In this document: positions 35,601 through 48,000 of the stretch, piece after piece
Position numbering within the stretch: position 1 is the first letter of the stretch
Layout of the letters: the number at the start of each line of letters is the position of its first letter
Source of the DNA: Juglans regia
Lineage: Eukaryota > Streptophyta > Magnoliopsida > Fagales > Juglandaceae
NCBI RefSeq assembly: GCF_001411555.2
Contig: NC_049903.1
Location: 12,334,362-12,398,361 of the forward strand
Direction: 5' to 3'
Length of the DNA stretch: 64,000 bases
Notes under the pieces: generated by a model
Told to the model about the DNA's origin: nothing
Database searches by the model: none
The model's input: the letters and a program-made list of their open reading frames with translations, nothing else
Translations under genes and position numbers: made by a program

Positions 35601-36840
35601 ATCAGGGCACGTAATTGTTTCTGTTATCATCACTAGCTGATTTGACATGTTTCAAGAAGCTAATGTTTGTTGAACAGTGTAGTATTATCCATAAATACTA
35701 CCCATAAACATGTAATGTAATTTGCGTTAGGAAAACAATGTAGCTCAATAACCTCAGGAAGTGTTAGGTGTGCAATTTTCTTCTGATCATTATCTTCATT
35801 CTGTGCAGAGTTTGGGAGCCGGTAATATTTCTACACCTCTGCCTAATCCACAGACACTGCCTGGTGCCAGCGTTGCCACAGGACCTGCTCTTCCACAACA
35901 CCTTGCCATGCACCCTTATTCCCAACCTAATCTTCCTTTAGGACATTTTGCCAACATGATTGGCTATCCATTCATGCCTCAGAACTACACGTATATGCCC
36001 TCAGCCTTCCAGCAAGCATTTGCTGGTAACAACACTTACCATCAGTCTCTGGCCACAGTGCTACCACAATATAAAAACAGTGTTTCTGTCAGCAGTTTGC
36101 CTCAGTCTGCAGCTATTGCCTCTGGATATGCATTTGGGAGTTCAACCAGCATTCCTGGGGGAAACTTTCCTCTGAATCCACCTGCTGTACCTACAGGCAC
36201 AACTGGTGGCTATGATGATGTTAGTTCTCAGTACAAGGACAGTAATCATTTGATCTCACTTCAGCAGGTAATTTCTTTACTGGGCTCTGGAAAAACCATG
36301 ACATGAAATGCTTACCTTTGGTTCTTTTATGGAACACTCTGGATGTCACATCTGAAAATGATGTTTTCGTTAAAATGATTGCAAAATAGAAAAATTAACT
36401 TGGAAAGGTGTTTTGAAAGGCATTGTAATCGATCTAGAGGGATAATTTGCATGCTGCATGAAAAGCCACCAGTTGTGTCTTAAAACGGTTTTCAGTTTCT
36501 GTATGTATCTTCTTCTGAATCTCAATTCGCCCATTTACCCTTGTGCGTTCAGCAGAGTGACAATTCAGCCATGTGGGTTCACGGGCCTGGTTCCCGAACG
36601 GTTTCTGCGCTTCCAAGCACATATTACAGCTTCCAAGGGCAGAATCAGCAGCCTAGTGGGTATCGGCAAGCACAGCAGCCATCACAGCATTTTGGTGCTC
36701 TTGGGTACCCAAATTTCTATCATTCTCAAACTGGGTTATCAATGGAACATCAGCAGCAAAACCCTAGGGATGCAGCCCTTGGTGGCTCCCAAGGTCAACC
36801 ATCTAAGCAGTCTCAACAGTTATGGCAAAACAGTTACTAA
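23686..36840 (+). CDS. GBF-interacting protein 1-like (DUF1296/GIP1 N-terminal domain)
   Basis: Ten exons join in frame into 869 residues: 23686-23896, 24702-24745, 25022-25139, 25237-25363, 31458-32098, 32525-32807, 32882-33161, 34450-34608, 35809-36267 and 36553-36840 (TAA). The N terminus has a Gly-rich lead, then the GIP1 N-terminal helical domain (residues about 25-80, [13 protein letters not shown]... [14 protein letters not shown]), which resembles a ubiquitin-binding CUE/UBA fold. An Arg/Gly-rich stretch follows ([20 protein letters not shown]), then a long disordered Ser/Gln/Pro-rich region ending QQLWQNSY. Family members are nuclear partners of G-box bZIP factors and raise their DNA binding. 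Two exons (34450, 36553) start at NAGNAG acceptors, so single-Gln isoforms are possible. Intron 4 (6.1 kb) and intron 8 hold retroelements without touching splice sites. No defect was seen. Confidence 0.93.
25364..25699 (+). other. Start of GIP1-like intron 4, no feature supported
   Basis: Intronic sequence of 336 bases between exon 4 and the first LINE tail. I see no feature beyond the splice donor. Confidence 0.4.
25700..25843 (+). mobile_element. LINE 3'-tail fragment in GIP1-like intron 4
   Basis: A short segment ends GGTATATCCTTTTGTATAC...CTTGTGTGCTTGGGG...CAATAAAA...ACTTATTG and then an A-run. It closely resembles the 3' UTR style of the LINEs in this window and the inverted tail at about 27003-27113. 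The 5' limit is uncertain. Confidence 0.55.
25844..27002. other. GIP1-like intron 4 interior, no feature supported
   Basis: Intronic sequence with short chance ORFs only. I see no exon with plausible splice sites and no recognisable transposon domain. Confidence 0.4.
27003..27113 (-). mobile_element. Inverted LINE 3'-tail fragment
   Basis: Read on the minus strand this gives GGTATATCCTTTTGTATAC, a ...CGTGTACCTGGCTTGTGCC block and an AATGCAATAAA-like end, the same tail type as 25745-25843 but in opposite orientation. Confidence 0.5.
27340..30334 (+). mobile_element. Degenerate L1-type LINE in GIP1-like intron 4
   Basis: ORF1-like remnants come first (27340-27624, with [17 protein letters not shown]; 27975-28262, with [34 protein letters not shown], the same module as 43560-43690 in the other LINE). 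Strongly decayed ORF2 follows: RT pieces around 28680-29200 ([38 protein letters not shown]) and the zinc-knuckle end near 29590-29770. It ends in an A-rich tail at about 30334. It is broken by many stops and carries a 170-bp exact tandem duplication. The 5' limit and target-site duplication are unresolved. Confidence 0.8.
29771..30110 (+). repeat. Exact 170-bp tandem duplication inside the LINE
   Basis: 29771-29940 and 29941-30110 are identical base for base by eye. Both copies are preceded by GAGA, a possible microhomology at the breakpoint. The duplicated block is the C-terminal LINE coding remnant. Confidence 0.95.
30340..30930 (-). mobile_element. Inverted LINE ORF2 C-terminal fragment
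   Basis: On the minus strand, [18 protein letters not shown] and [22 protein letters not shown] pieces match the LINE zinc-knuckle (zf-RVT) region in two frames, indicating decay. It lies tail to tail with the plus-strand LINE that ends at 30334. Confidence 0.6.
30977..31028 (-). mobile_element. Tail-only retro-insertion (poly-T plus a few bases) with TSD
   Basis: A tract of T followed by GATAAG is flanked by 19-base near-identical direct repeats (30977-30995 and 31010-31028, two mismatches). It looks like a minus-oriented LINE/SINE insertion that retained little more than its poly(A) tail. Confidence 0.55.
33640..33800 (+). mobile_element. Diverged solo LTR of the TRIM family seen near COR413
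   Basis: Intronic sequence shares the order GGGATCTCCCATCACTTGG..., TTTGTAATGGTTTCATTGGG, ...CTTTTTGGAGTATAGGTCC... with the 6097-6271 LTR. It is heavily diverged, with no second LTR and no PBS. Limits are approximate. Confidence 0.45.
35000..35499 (-). mobile_element. Complete TRIM element in GIP1-like intron 8 with perfect TSD
   Basis: Two LTRs of about 196 bases (35005-35201 and 35300-35494) surround a 98-base interior. Read on the minus strand, the interior has a primer binding site TGGTACCAGAGCC (35285-35297, initiator tRNA-Met type, one mismatch) two bases from the 5' LTR. It also has a polypurine tract TTAAGAGGGGGAGTT (35202-35216) next to the 3' LTR. A perfect GGATA target-site duplication lies at 35000-35004 and 35495-35499. 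The LTRs have diverged at many positions, so the insertion is old. It encodes nothing and depends on other elements for movement. I saw no embedded 5S rRNA, so it is not a Cassandra-type TRIM. Confidence 0.88.
35545..35577. repeat. CG/CA-rich simple repeat
   Basis: A CGCGCG...GTGCGCGCGG...CACACACACCCG run, probably a decayed (CA)n/(CG)n microsatellite, in GIP1-like intron 8. Confidence 0.7.
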
Positions 36841-38205
36841 TCTCTCAGTGACCTCCTGGTTTTTCAGGGTCTTGTAATGAGTGTGAAAAAAGGCCAATCA
36901 CAGGCATTCCACGGCCTAATAATTTCAATGTTTCATTAGTTGGTCTGAAGAGACCTCGACTGGCTGCTGGCCTGTGCCACTGAGGTTGTATTCTACGTAT
37001 GTCTTTTTGCTTATGTTTTAACTTAGGAAGACCGCTTGCTAATTTGAGTTAGTGAACAAAGTCGATTCTCTTTCACTTGTTTTTGTGTTCTCTTTATCGT
37101 AGTGGAAAGTTTTATTACTATTATTCCCATCCCCTTTCTCTGTTAATCGACATCTTTCTTTGGGTTAATCCATCAAGTATGACGTGTCAGGAAATAAAAA
37201 AAACAACATTTTTTTTAGTTAATACGTTGAACATTAAAATTATAAAAAACTCGGTTTAAGTAATTTCTTTTTTAAAAAATGTTTAATTAAAAAATTACAA
37301 AAACTTCCTTCAAAAAAAAAAAAAAAATCTCAACTATAAATCAATGTTCCTTTTTGCAAACTGCAAAACTTATATACCGGATAAAAAATGATAAATATAC
37401 GTTATTTTTTATAATATTTTACACTAATATTTTAAAAGGAGGAGTATTTTGTAAAATACCTTATAAAACTAATATAATTTTACAAAAATATCATTGTTTT
37501 ACATCTATCATCATGAAATATATTGTGAAATGTGTTGTATGGATTAAAAAATTATGTTTTTCTTGCTTTAAACAACTAAGTGCATTATTATAGACTTAAA
37601 AAACAAAATTCGTATTACCTTCTTCATCTTTTTGGACCCATAGGGATATTATTGTATCATCTTTTTGTACCCATGGGGATATTAGTAATCCTTAAATTTA
37701 TCATTGTTAAAAAATAAAGGACTACTAAACCAACAACATGTTGTAAGAGTAATGATACATCTACTATTTTTTTACAATTACTTTACAATTTCATTTTACA
37801 ATCAACCAATACAATCATGCCTCTTCATTCAAAAAATACTATCAATTTTACCTAGCTCCCCTCAATTTCAGAGCTTTAAAATAGTTGTAAGAATTTATTT
37901 TTTCCATGTTTCAATAATGATATAATTTTGAGGAAAAATTATAATATCAAATCGGTGTGTAGATCATCACATCTAGTAAAATATTTATTAAACATAATTT
38001 GATTTAGAAGATTAATCTTAAAATTTGAATATTACAAATTAAATTTTATCATTTAAATAATATGAATGATGTGTTCACACCGACGTGAAAGTATAATAAC
38101 TCAATTTCTCGGGTTATTTTAATGTAAACAAATTTCCAATTTATTTGTTAACAAGATTAATTTGCTCGTCGCAACAATTAATAGCGAGTAGTAGCTTTAC
38201 TGATT
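36841..38205. other. GIP1-like 3' UTR and intergenic region
   Basis: The first 150-250 bases are probably GIP1-like 3' UTR. The rest is AT-rich and shows no gene. A short repeated phrase (TTTTTGGACCCATAGGGATATTA and TTTTTGTACCCATGGGGATATTA near 37629 and 37661) is a small local tandem duplication. Confidence 0.45.
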
Positions 38206-39086
38206 CCAGTACTGATCCTTCTTTGCCTGCCACGGTGCATGTTTGCTTAACACCTACTCTCTCTGGAAATTCGTTCGCTTTCCCCAGAACCGTCATTCTC
38301 TGGTAATCTCGTTTCCTAATTCCTTCCTATTTTAATATTTCGTAGTCATTTCTTTATTTATAATCGTTGGCTAGCTGCCTTTTTTTTTTGCTTTTTAATA
38401 ATGCACTTGATTTGTGTTGGCTTTATTCGTTTGCATTCTTACTTGTCCAACTTTACCTATTATATAATTTTCTTATGATGTTGGGCGGATATATTTTTCA
38501 TAAGGACAATTCTATCAACCGAGATGAAGAGGGGAAATTTGAGGATCGAAAACAAGAGCGGATAGAATTACGAGAATGGTTGAAAAAAGTATGTACAAAA
38601 GGTTGTGTAGTTGAGGACCCTTGTTTCCATTGTACGTGTCCCTGGACAATTTCCAGCGGTGAGAAATATGTTTTTTTCTTTTAAAGTTGTTAAATGTGAA
38701 TTAAATGATGGTGGTGGAAAATAAGCAATTCTTGAGGAGCCATGGAGTTTGACTTCTGTTGAAATGGTGAAATCTGTTTTAAATGTTTTGAGTTTTGTTT
38801 CCCACACAAGCTTTCAAGCCATTAACTTGGGATGACCCTCTTCCAGCTAACCTTTATTGTCTCCAAGTTATGCTACCATATTTGACTTGTCAAGATGTCA
38901 ACACGAGCTTCTACAGATGTTAGCCTCAATAAAGCTGTTCCAGAATATAGATGCTCGCGAGCTTCTTATTTTGTGTGAAGGGCAGATAAGGGGCTGATTG
39001 ATATTTTTTATTCCTTGTTTCCTGTCCACCGAATGTCAAGAGAATATAGATGTTATCTGATGGTTTCATTTTCTATATTTGCATAG
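38206..39086 (+). promoter_or_regulatory. Probable non-coding 5' exon and first intron of the CorA-like gene
   Basis: The coding ATG at 39087 follows an AG acceptor directly (GCATAG), so a spliced 5' leader is likely. A candidate donor CTG/GTAATC at 38302-38304 ends a C/T-rich leader-like stretch (about 38206-38302). The transcription start is not visible. The ORF at 38367-38684 is not supported as coding. Confidence 0.4.
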
Positions 39087-42000
39087 ATGGAACACATGAA
39101 GAGTGTCACGAGTGACAACCCTTCTACTTCCCCTGGCAATAAAATGAAGAAACCAGGAGGCCATAAAAATTATTCTAATAAAGACAACAATGTGCAAAAT
39201 GATCTTTGGACAGATGGGCTCATTTGTGCTTTTGAATTCGTCTGGGGGCCAAAAAAATCAATTCATTCAAGATCTCGTTCGAAAATCCCATCACGATGGC
39301 AAGTGGATGGTGAAGATTTAAAGATGCAAGTGCCTGCAAATGGAAAAGCCGAGTCTTCTTCCCCGACAATAGATGGGAACAAACTATTAGAGTTGTATTC
39401 CTTAAAAGAACTCGGAAGCAATGAGACTTCTTCTTTTGATGACTACAAATATGTTCAGACCCATCAATCAAACCAATGCCAGGGTATAGAAAGACTTGAA
39501 GGTAGTCATTGGGTACCAATTGGCTGGGCTAGAATTTCAGAACTTGTTAAAACTGTGCAAGTGGATGCTGAACTGTCCTTGCCGGAGTTTGAGTCCATAG
39601 ATGATGACTTAACTGTTGCAGATCTAGCAGCTCCCTATTGGGAACGTCCAGTAGGGCCCATATGGTGGTGCAATGTGTCTGCAGGTCACCCCTCGGTTCA
39701 GGCATGGCTCAGCAATTGTCAGCTGTTTCATCCAGCTGTAAGTTTAGCTCTAAGAGATGAAAGTATCCTAACTAGCGAGAGGATGAAGCACCTTTTGTAT
39801 GAGGTAGATTTCTTTTCAACTACATGACATTTCCAATTTTATTGGTATGCCAAGTTTCATGAATTACACAACATATATTTCGAGTAGCATGTAGCACATG
39901 ATCATTGACCTGAAGCTATGATAGGTATCGAGATTCTCATGCAGATAAAGAGTGCTGAACTATTAATAACCACTTATATTTCTGGTTTTTTGTTTTTTGT
40001 TTTTAATAATCAAGGGTGTTATCTCTTGTATACAACTTGTGTACTATGGCTGCGCCCCTCTGCACTTTTAGTGAAATGAATTTACTTAAAAAATATTTAT
40101 ACTTCCGTTCGAGGGGAAGCTAAATATGAATGTTGTATTTTGGATGAACATGGGGTTTGAATAATTTCTCGGTGTATGATTCATTCCAAGAGTTTTTATG
40201 TTCTAGGTAAAATTTCTAGATATGTGAGTGTGTGACTGAACCTTGTATAAAAGTGTATGTTAAATAATTAGAATACATTGTCAATCAGTTGCACAAAGTC
40301 CTATGTAAAGCACAATACCAGTAGTCTGCAGATTTCTCTGTTGTTATCTTGCCCTACCAACTCTGATAAATTTGCGCTCTTTTTACTTTTTCATTGGTAA
40401 GTAGACACACAGCCCTTGGGTCTTGATACTTCACACTCCACCCAATTCTATGGGGAGGAAATGTCACTTGAACTAGAACTCATTGGTTTTTATAAGTAAG
40501 TACTTGTTACATTAGTTTCACATCCTCTCCTGCCGCTTAGTAGCGAAATTTGTTTTATTCTCTTTTGCAGTATATTTTCTTTTCTCTTTTTAACTTGTCC
40601 ATCATGTATTTTCCAAAACAAATGAAAGCAACCTAACTTATGATATCTATAAAGTAGTGCTAAAATTGGAAATAAAATTGAGCAAGAAAGAAGATGTAGA
40701 AGTTAACACCACCTTAAAAATTTTACACTCAGAGTAATGCTTCCGTAAGCTTTATATCCATATTTACATGGAGTTATTCTATATGGTAACAGCACAAACA
40801 AGAAAAAAGTAATATTGAGAATTCAAATGATCTTTTTGACAAAAACCTCTAATAGCCAAAAAGCTAATGCCCAAATGATAACACTTCTAGCCATATGCCC
40901 ATGCCATATGGGTCTAAACTTCGAATACTCGAATGTGTGATTGCTCTTATGATGACGTGATGACATTGATGAGCTATTAATAATCGCTAAATTAAATAAC
41001 TGATTGTGTTGCTGAACTCAGGAAGTCAGGTCTTGTTGACATGTGCAATTGCTGAACTGACCGTCAATAATTGCTTCATTCTTTGTTGACAGTCCCTCCC
41101 ACCCTTGCACTAGATCACATATAAGGAAGTTGAAATGGCTTTTAGGGATTGCACATGTTTCGAACTGCTCCTAGAAAACTGAAAATTTTGAAGGATGCAT
41201 ACCTGACATTTTTTTGTAGTTATTTTTTTTTTTTTTTGGGGGGGGCTATTTTGCACCAGTTTTCATTGATGGAAAATTTTGATGGCTTTTGAGTTTTACA
41301 GTCAGTCTTTATCGAAGGGTTATAAATATAGCTATCAGATCAATATCTGCACATTGAGCCAGTTATTACTTGCTTATAGTACTTCACAAGTTGAATGAAA
41401 TAAATAATTGTAATTTTTTTTTGATTGGTGAAATAAATAATTGTAATTTCTTCAATGAAAGTTTCAAAAGTTCATGAATTGTGGCCTTCAAACTTTTTTG
41501 AAACTCTGATCGTGTTAGATTCTTTATTGGGCTTTGTACTGTTATTCAGGTCCCAGTTAGAGTTGCTGGGGGGCTGTTATTCGAGCTCTTGGGACAATCA
41601 GTTGGTGTTCCTTTTGTTGATGAGGATGACATCCCCATTGTTCTTCGGTCTTGGCAAGCACAAAACTTCCTAATAACAGCATTGCACTTAAAGGGAAATG
41701 TTTCCAGAACAAATGTGTTGGGTATCACAGAAGTTCAGGTTGTTCATTCTTGAAAAAAAGATATGTTTAACGGTCTCAAGGTTTATGGTTTGAAACAGGG
41801 ATTGATTTACATCCAGGAGAGGGGGAACAAAGTTAATAAATTGTCACCAACTTTTCTACTTCTTTGCAGGATCCCCAAACTTTTGACAAATTATCTACAT
41901 AGCAATCCAAACATATTTGTTCCATTTGGCCCTTCCCATTAAAATATCATAAGCTTTCCCTGTTTGCAAACGTGCAGAACTTTTCTTTTTACTCCATTTT

Positions 42001-45000
42001 TGCATCATTGATTTGGTGTGTTGCTTTTGTATAGGAGCTGCTTTCTTCTGGAGGTTATAATGCACCAAGAACGGTGCATGAAGTCATTGCACATTTGGCT
42101 TGCCGCCTTACTCGATGGGATGATAGGTAATTATAATATTGCTAGATTACTACTTTAATAACGCATGGACATTGATGTAGATTCATGTATTTAATTTTTA
42201 CTGCTTCTAGGGGTTGGCTCAAGTGGTAAGGGCCTTGGTCTTGGTTGTATGTTCCCTCTAGGTCTAAGGTTCAAGCCATTGGGTGCAAACAATTTCTAGG
42301 GGCCGCGTCCCATTGGTGAAAAGCCAATGATTTACCCAATCCGTGTGATGGGGATGCATTACGTGGGTCTAGGATTTAACCAGGTTAAATATATCTTGTG
42401 TTTGAATGGTCTCCGGGATTCCTCATCATCAACGATATCTCGTGAGTTGTGTGAAATGTCCCCATTTCCCCCACTTATCAGAAAAATATATCCATTTCCA
42501 CCCTTTTCTTTCTAGCTATAATGTTACATATATTGGTAATTGACATGAGTGGCATGATGTGTACAAAAGTAATTGACATGTATTATGGATCATGAAATAC
42601 TCTTCTACGGTTGCTGTCTGTTGATATAATCTATTTAATCTTATGGAAAAAAATCTATTTAATCTTTTTATCAATTGACACGCGAAGAAGTACTTCAATG
42701 CTCCTTGACATGAAGCCAAACTCTTTGTTATGATCTTGGCAGAGGTTTTGCAGTTTTCTACTGGTTTTTATTATCTTTTAATTTACTAAACTTTTGTTTT
42801 GTCTTTGGCTTGGGACTGCTAATGTAAATATACAACTCAAAATACAATTTATTGGCATTAATTGATATAATGTTTTTGGTAGATCTGTAAGCAATACATC
42901 TCACTGGGGGCTTGTTTGTATTCCATTTAGTCCTTGTCCTATTAAATGTGGAAGAGAACCTACCTTAGTTTACAAATGAAAAATGAATTCAGGACTTTAT
43001 CCCATACTAAAGGTAACCTATTCTATGAATAAAGCTTCTTGATTACCTACAAAAGTAATGGACATGTATTATGGACCATGAAATACTCTTCTAAGGTTGC
43101 TGTCTTGATATAATCTATTTAATCTTATGAAAAAAAATCTATTTAATCTTTTTATCAATTGACACGCAAAGAAGTACTTCAATGTTGCATTCGTTAAGCT
43201 TTTTCCCAAATGGAAGCCCTATCGGTACACAGAACATGCCGATAAATAGTTTGGAATTATTATCGACCCAGTTGGAGACCCCATCTGTGTATGTTGAACA
43301 TCATGAGAAGCTACTGGAAGGTGTGGCTGTGAGGAATGTAGACCTTGGGGAAGACAGTGCCGAGGGGTTATCGCAGAGGTTTATAGAGCCCAGTGCTGAC
43401 ATAGTCTTGGTTCCTGAAACCCAGGTGAGTACTCACCCTTCTGATAATGTGGTGGTCAATATGGGTAATTTGGTCGAATGGGAAGGACGAAATCTGTTTG
43501 GAGGGGAGGGAGATGTAGGTGATAGGGAGCCATTTTCGCTAACCTGTTTGTTTCCTAATGAATTTGAAATCTTTGATTGGGTGCTCAAAAAGGTTAAGGA
43601 TATTCAACATGTTGTGGGAATGGAGTATGTGGGTTATGAAGAGCATTTTATGGCCCTTCTCACGGCCATTGAGGTTGGCCGTTCTTAGTCCAAGAAAGTT
43701 GGTTCCAAGAAATAGAGGGAACTTAAGAGACTTACATGGTTGTTGAATGAGGGTAGCTCAAGTCGTGATAGGAACAAAGGGAAGGGTAAGTATGTTTCTT
43801 TATGAAGCCAAAAATTGTGTCTTGGAATGTCTGCAGGATGAATGAGGTTAATAAGCGCCTTCGCATAAAAAATTTGCTTCAGGAATGGAAGGCGGATATT
43901 GTGTGTTTACAAGGAACCAAGTTGAAGTTGGTGACCAGAAAAATAGTGAAAAGTGTGTGGTGTTGCCTGTATGCGGATTGGGTGTATTTGGCTTCAAATG
44001 GGGCATCGGGTGAGATTCTAGTGATGTGGGATAAAAGGGTGGTGGAGAAAATGGAGGAGTTTGTAGGGGAATACATAGTGGCTTGCTTCTTTAAGATGGT
44101 GGATGATAATTTCTTATGGGCGTTTGCAGGTTTATATGGACCGAATGTTGACAATATCAGACACCGTTTGTGGGAAGAACTTGCGGGAGTTTATAGCTGA
44201 CGGGACCTCCTCTGGTGCATAGGTGGTGATTTTAACGTGGTAAGGTTCCCTAGCGAAGATTTGGAAACAGTCGGATTTGTCCAGCCATGGCAGAATTTTT
44301 AGATTGCATTTTTTATTTGAATCTGGTGGATCTCCCATTGATAGGTAGGCCCTTTACCTTGTCGAATAGTTAGACGTGGTCTCGATTGGATACATTCTTA
44401 TTATTGCCGGATTGGGAAACTCACTATACGGAGGTATGTCAGAAGAGATTGTAGCGACTATTCTCGGATCACTTCCCCATTTTGTTGGATGGAGGTGGTA
44501 TTCAAGGAGGTCATCGCTATTTCAAGTTCGAAAACATGTGGCTTAAAAGCGAAGGCTTCGTGGATGGGGTAAGATAGTGGTGGTCCTCTTATCAGTTCCA
44601 TGGTACCCCTTCTCATATACTTGCATGCAAACTAAAAGCTCTAAAGAATGATTTAAAGCTTTGGAATTTTCAAACATTTGGAGATATATGGGTACAAAAG
44701 AGATCCAGGATGGAGGAATTACAGAACTTTGAGAGGATCACCGAAGATAGAGCTCTCACCTCAGAGGAAGTCTCACGTAAGGTAGAACTTGGCTTAGAGT
44801 TGGAAAGAGTATTATCCTTAGAGGAGATCTCGTGGCGACAGAAGTCAAGGGCACTTTGGTTGAAAGAAGGGGATCGAAGCACAAAATTTTTCCATAGTGG
44901 CTAACTCTCATAGGAGAAATAATACCATTGAAATGCTAAAAATCAATGGTAGTGAAAGCACGGAGGCTTTTGAGATCCGAGAACAGGTGGCGAGTTTTTA

Positions 45001-48000
45001 TGAAAATCTATTTACAGAAGGCGAGGGGTGGAGGCTAAAATTAGATGGACTTGGTTTTGATTCTATTGAGCCACAGAAGACGTCTTGGTTGGAAAGATCT
45101 TTTGAGGAAGAGGACGTATATGAAGTGGTCAGAGGAATGGTGAAAGATAAAGCACCAGATCTAGACGACTTTTCATTGGGATTCTTCCAAACTTGCTGGG
45201 AGGTTGTGAAAGAAGACATGAATGTGTTCCAGGAATTATTTTTGGCGGGGAAGTTCAAGAAAAGCTTGAATGCTACATTTCTTGCTTTGATCCCGAAGAA
45301 GACTAGTGCATCGGAAGTGAAGGACTTTAGGCCCATTAGCCTCATAAATGGGGTATACAAAATCATTTCCAAGGTGCTTGCAAACATGCTAGGGGTGGCC
45401 ATAGGTAAGATAATCTCAAAGCCACATAATGCTTTTGTAAGGGGTCGTCAAATTCTAGATTCTGTTCTAATTGCCAATGAATGTCTGGATAGTAGGTTAA
45501 AGTCTGATATTGCAGGGATTATTTGTAAACTAGATATGGAGAAAGCATATGATTATGTAAGCTGGGACTTTCTCTTGTATTTATTGAAGAGATGTGGCTT
45601 TGAAGAGAAATGGTGTATGTGGATCAGATGGTGCATTTCAATGGCAAGATTCTTAGTTCTAATCAATGGCAACCTATAGGGTTTCTTCAACAGTGTGCAA
45701 GGTCTAAGACAAGGAGATTCCTTGTGCCCCCTTTTATTTGTTATCATCATGGAAGCTCTGAGTAGGATGTTATCGACTGTAGTCAACAATGAGTTTATGG
45801 CTGGATTCTCAGTGGGTGATCCGAATAGGGGCCTTATCTCGGTTTCCCACCTATATTTGCAGATGACACACTAATCTTCTGTGAGGCAGAGCAAGACCAA
45901 CTTCGGGCATTGAAGGCATTTCTTCTATGTTTTGAAGCAACGTCAGGGCTGATAGTGAACTTTGATAAACAGAGTTAGTGGCAGTTGGAAACGTCAGTAA
46001 TACTCGGCATTTGGCTAGCACACTTGGGTGTAAGGTCGCTTCTCTGTCTATGACATAGTTGGGTCGACTGTTGGGGGATGTATCACGAGCTTCATCTATT
46101 TGGGATACGGTTATTGAGAAAATAGAACGAAGATTGGCAGGGTGGAAGAGACTGTGTTTATCGAAAGGAGGCCGGGTGATCCTTATCAAGAGTACTCTTT
46201 CTAATTTACCAACCTATTTTCTATCTTTATTTCTAATTCCAGCTTGTGTGGTAGTGCGGTTTGAAAAACTTATCGTGACTTTCTATGGAGTGGACTGGGA
46301 GATGAATTCAAGTTTCACCTAGTCATCTGTGATAAGGTGTGCATACCAATTTCCTCAGGTGAGTTAGGGATAAAGAACTTGAGAATATTTAACCGGGCAC
46401 TTCTTGGGAAACAACTTTGGAGATACAATATGGAACTGGAAGCCCTCTGGAAACTAGTGGTTGATTGCAAATATGGTAGGCTATTGGGTGTTCTAGTGAG
46501 GGGAATGGGTCTTATGGTGTGAGGGTTTGGAAGTACATAAGACGAGGGTGGGGGGTGTTTACTCACCATACTAAATTTATGGTGGGGGAGGGTACTCGTA
46601 TAAAATTCTGGAGGGACATTTGGTGTGGGGAAGAGGCACTTAGGACTCTTTCCCATTGGTTTTCCGAGTGGCACGTGATCAAGAAGCTTCGGTGGCGGAT
46701 CTCATGGTTTGTTCAGGGGACCAAGTCCAATGGAATATAATCTTTAGTAGAGCAGCCCAAGATTGGGAAATAGACAATTTCGAGGCTTTTTTCAGTCTAG
46801 TGTACTCTATGAAGCTGTATGGAATGTGCAATGATAAGCTGTGGTGGACACCTGCAGGTAAGGGTACCTTCTCGGTGCGTTCCTTCTATAAGTCCCATAC
46901 CCTACTTCCAAATACTCATTTCCCTTGGAGAAAACTGTGGAGGAATAAGGCGCCTCCCAAGGCACTCTTCTTCATTTGGACAGTGGCCCTGGGTAAGATT
47001 TTGACTACCGACAATCTGCGAAAGTGTAGGGTAATTATTCCATATTGGAGTTGTATGTGCAAGAAAGCTAGTGAGACAGTGGATCATCTTTTGCTATATT
47101 GTGAGACAGCTAGAGTCGTGTGGAGTGAAGTGTTCTGTCGTATAGGGTTAAATTGGGTGATGCCTGCTACAGTAGTTGAGTTATTGGCTAGTTGGGTGAT
47201 GCCAGGTGGAGCTCCACAAATCAAAGCTGTGTGGAAGATGGTTCCTATCTGCGTGGTGTATATGGCGATAGCGTAACGAGCGAACGTTCAAAGATAAGGA
47301 GCGGACTCTAAAGGAGCTTCGAGCTTTATTTTTCCGCACCTTATTTCTTTGGGCTATAGCTATAGATTTTAATGGCCTAAATGTACATGATTTTCTTGTT
47401 TCTTCTACAGTGACCTAGATAGGTCTTATCTCTTGCATACCATCTTGTGTACTTGGCTATGCCTATTTTTATTAATACTATCGTTTACTTGTAAAAAACA
47501 AAGTAGTACTTCAATGCTTCTTGACATGAAGCCAAACTCTTTGTTATGATCTTGGCAGAGGTTTTGCAGTTTTCTACTGGTTTTTATGATCTTCTAATTT
47601 ACTAAACTTTTGTTTTGTCTTTGGCTTGGGACTGCTAATGTAAATATACAACTCAAAATACAATTTATTGGCATTAAATGATATAATGTTTTTGGTAGAT
47701 CTGTAAGCAATACATCTCACTGGGGGCTTGTTTGTATTCCATTTAATCCTTGTCCTATTAAATGTGGAAGAGAACCTACCTTAGTTTACAAATGAAAAAC
47801 GAATTCAGGACTTTATCCCATACTAAAGGTAACCTATTCTATGAAGAAAGCTTCTTGATTACCTATAAAAGAAAAAAATCTGTCTTTTCTCCGTTTGTCC
47901 AGTCCCATATCTCTCAAAAACTTGATTAATGCATTGATGTCCATGTTCTTTTCTGTTCTCAAATTGGGTTGATGTTGTCTTCAAGGATGATGAACAGCAG

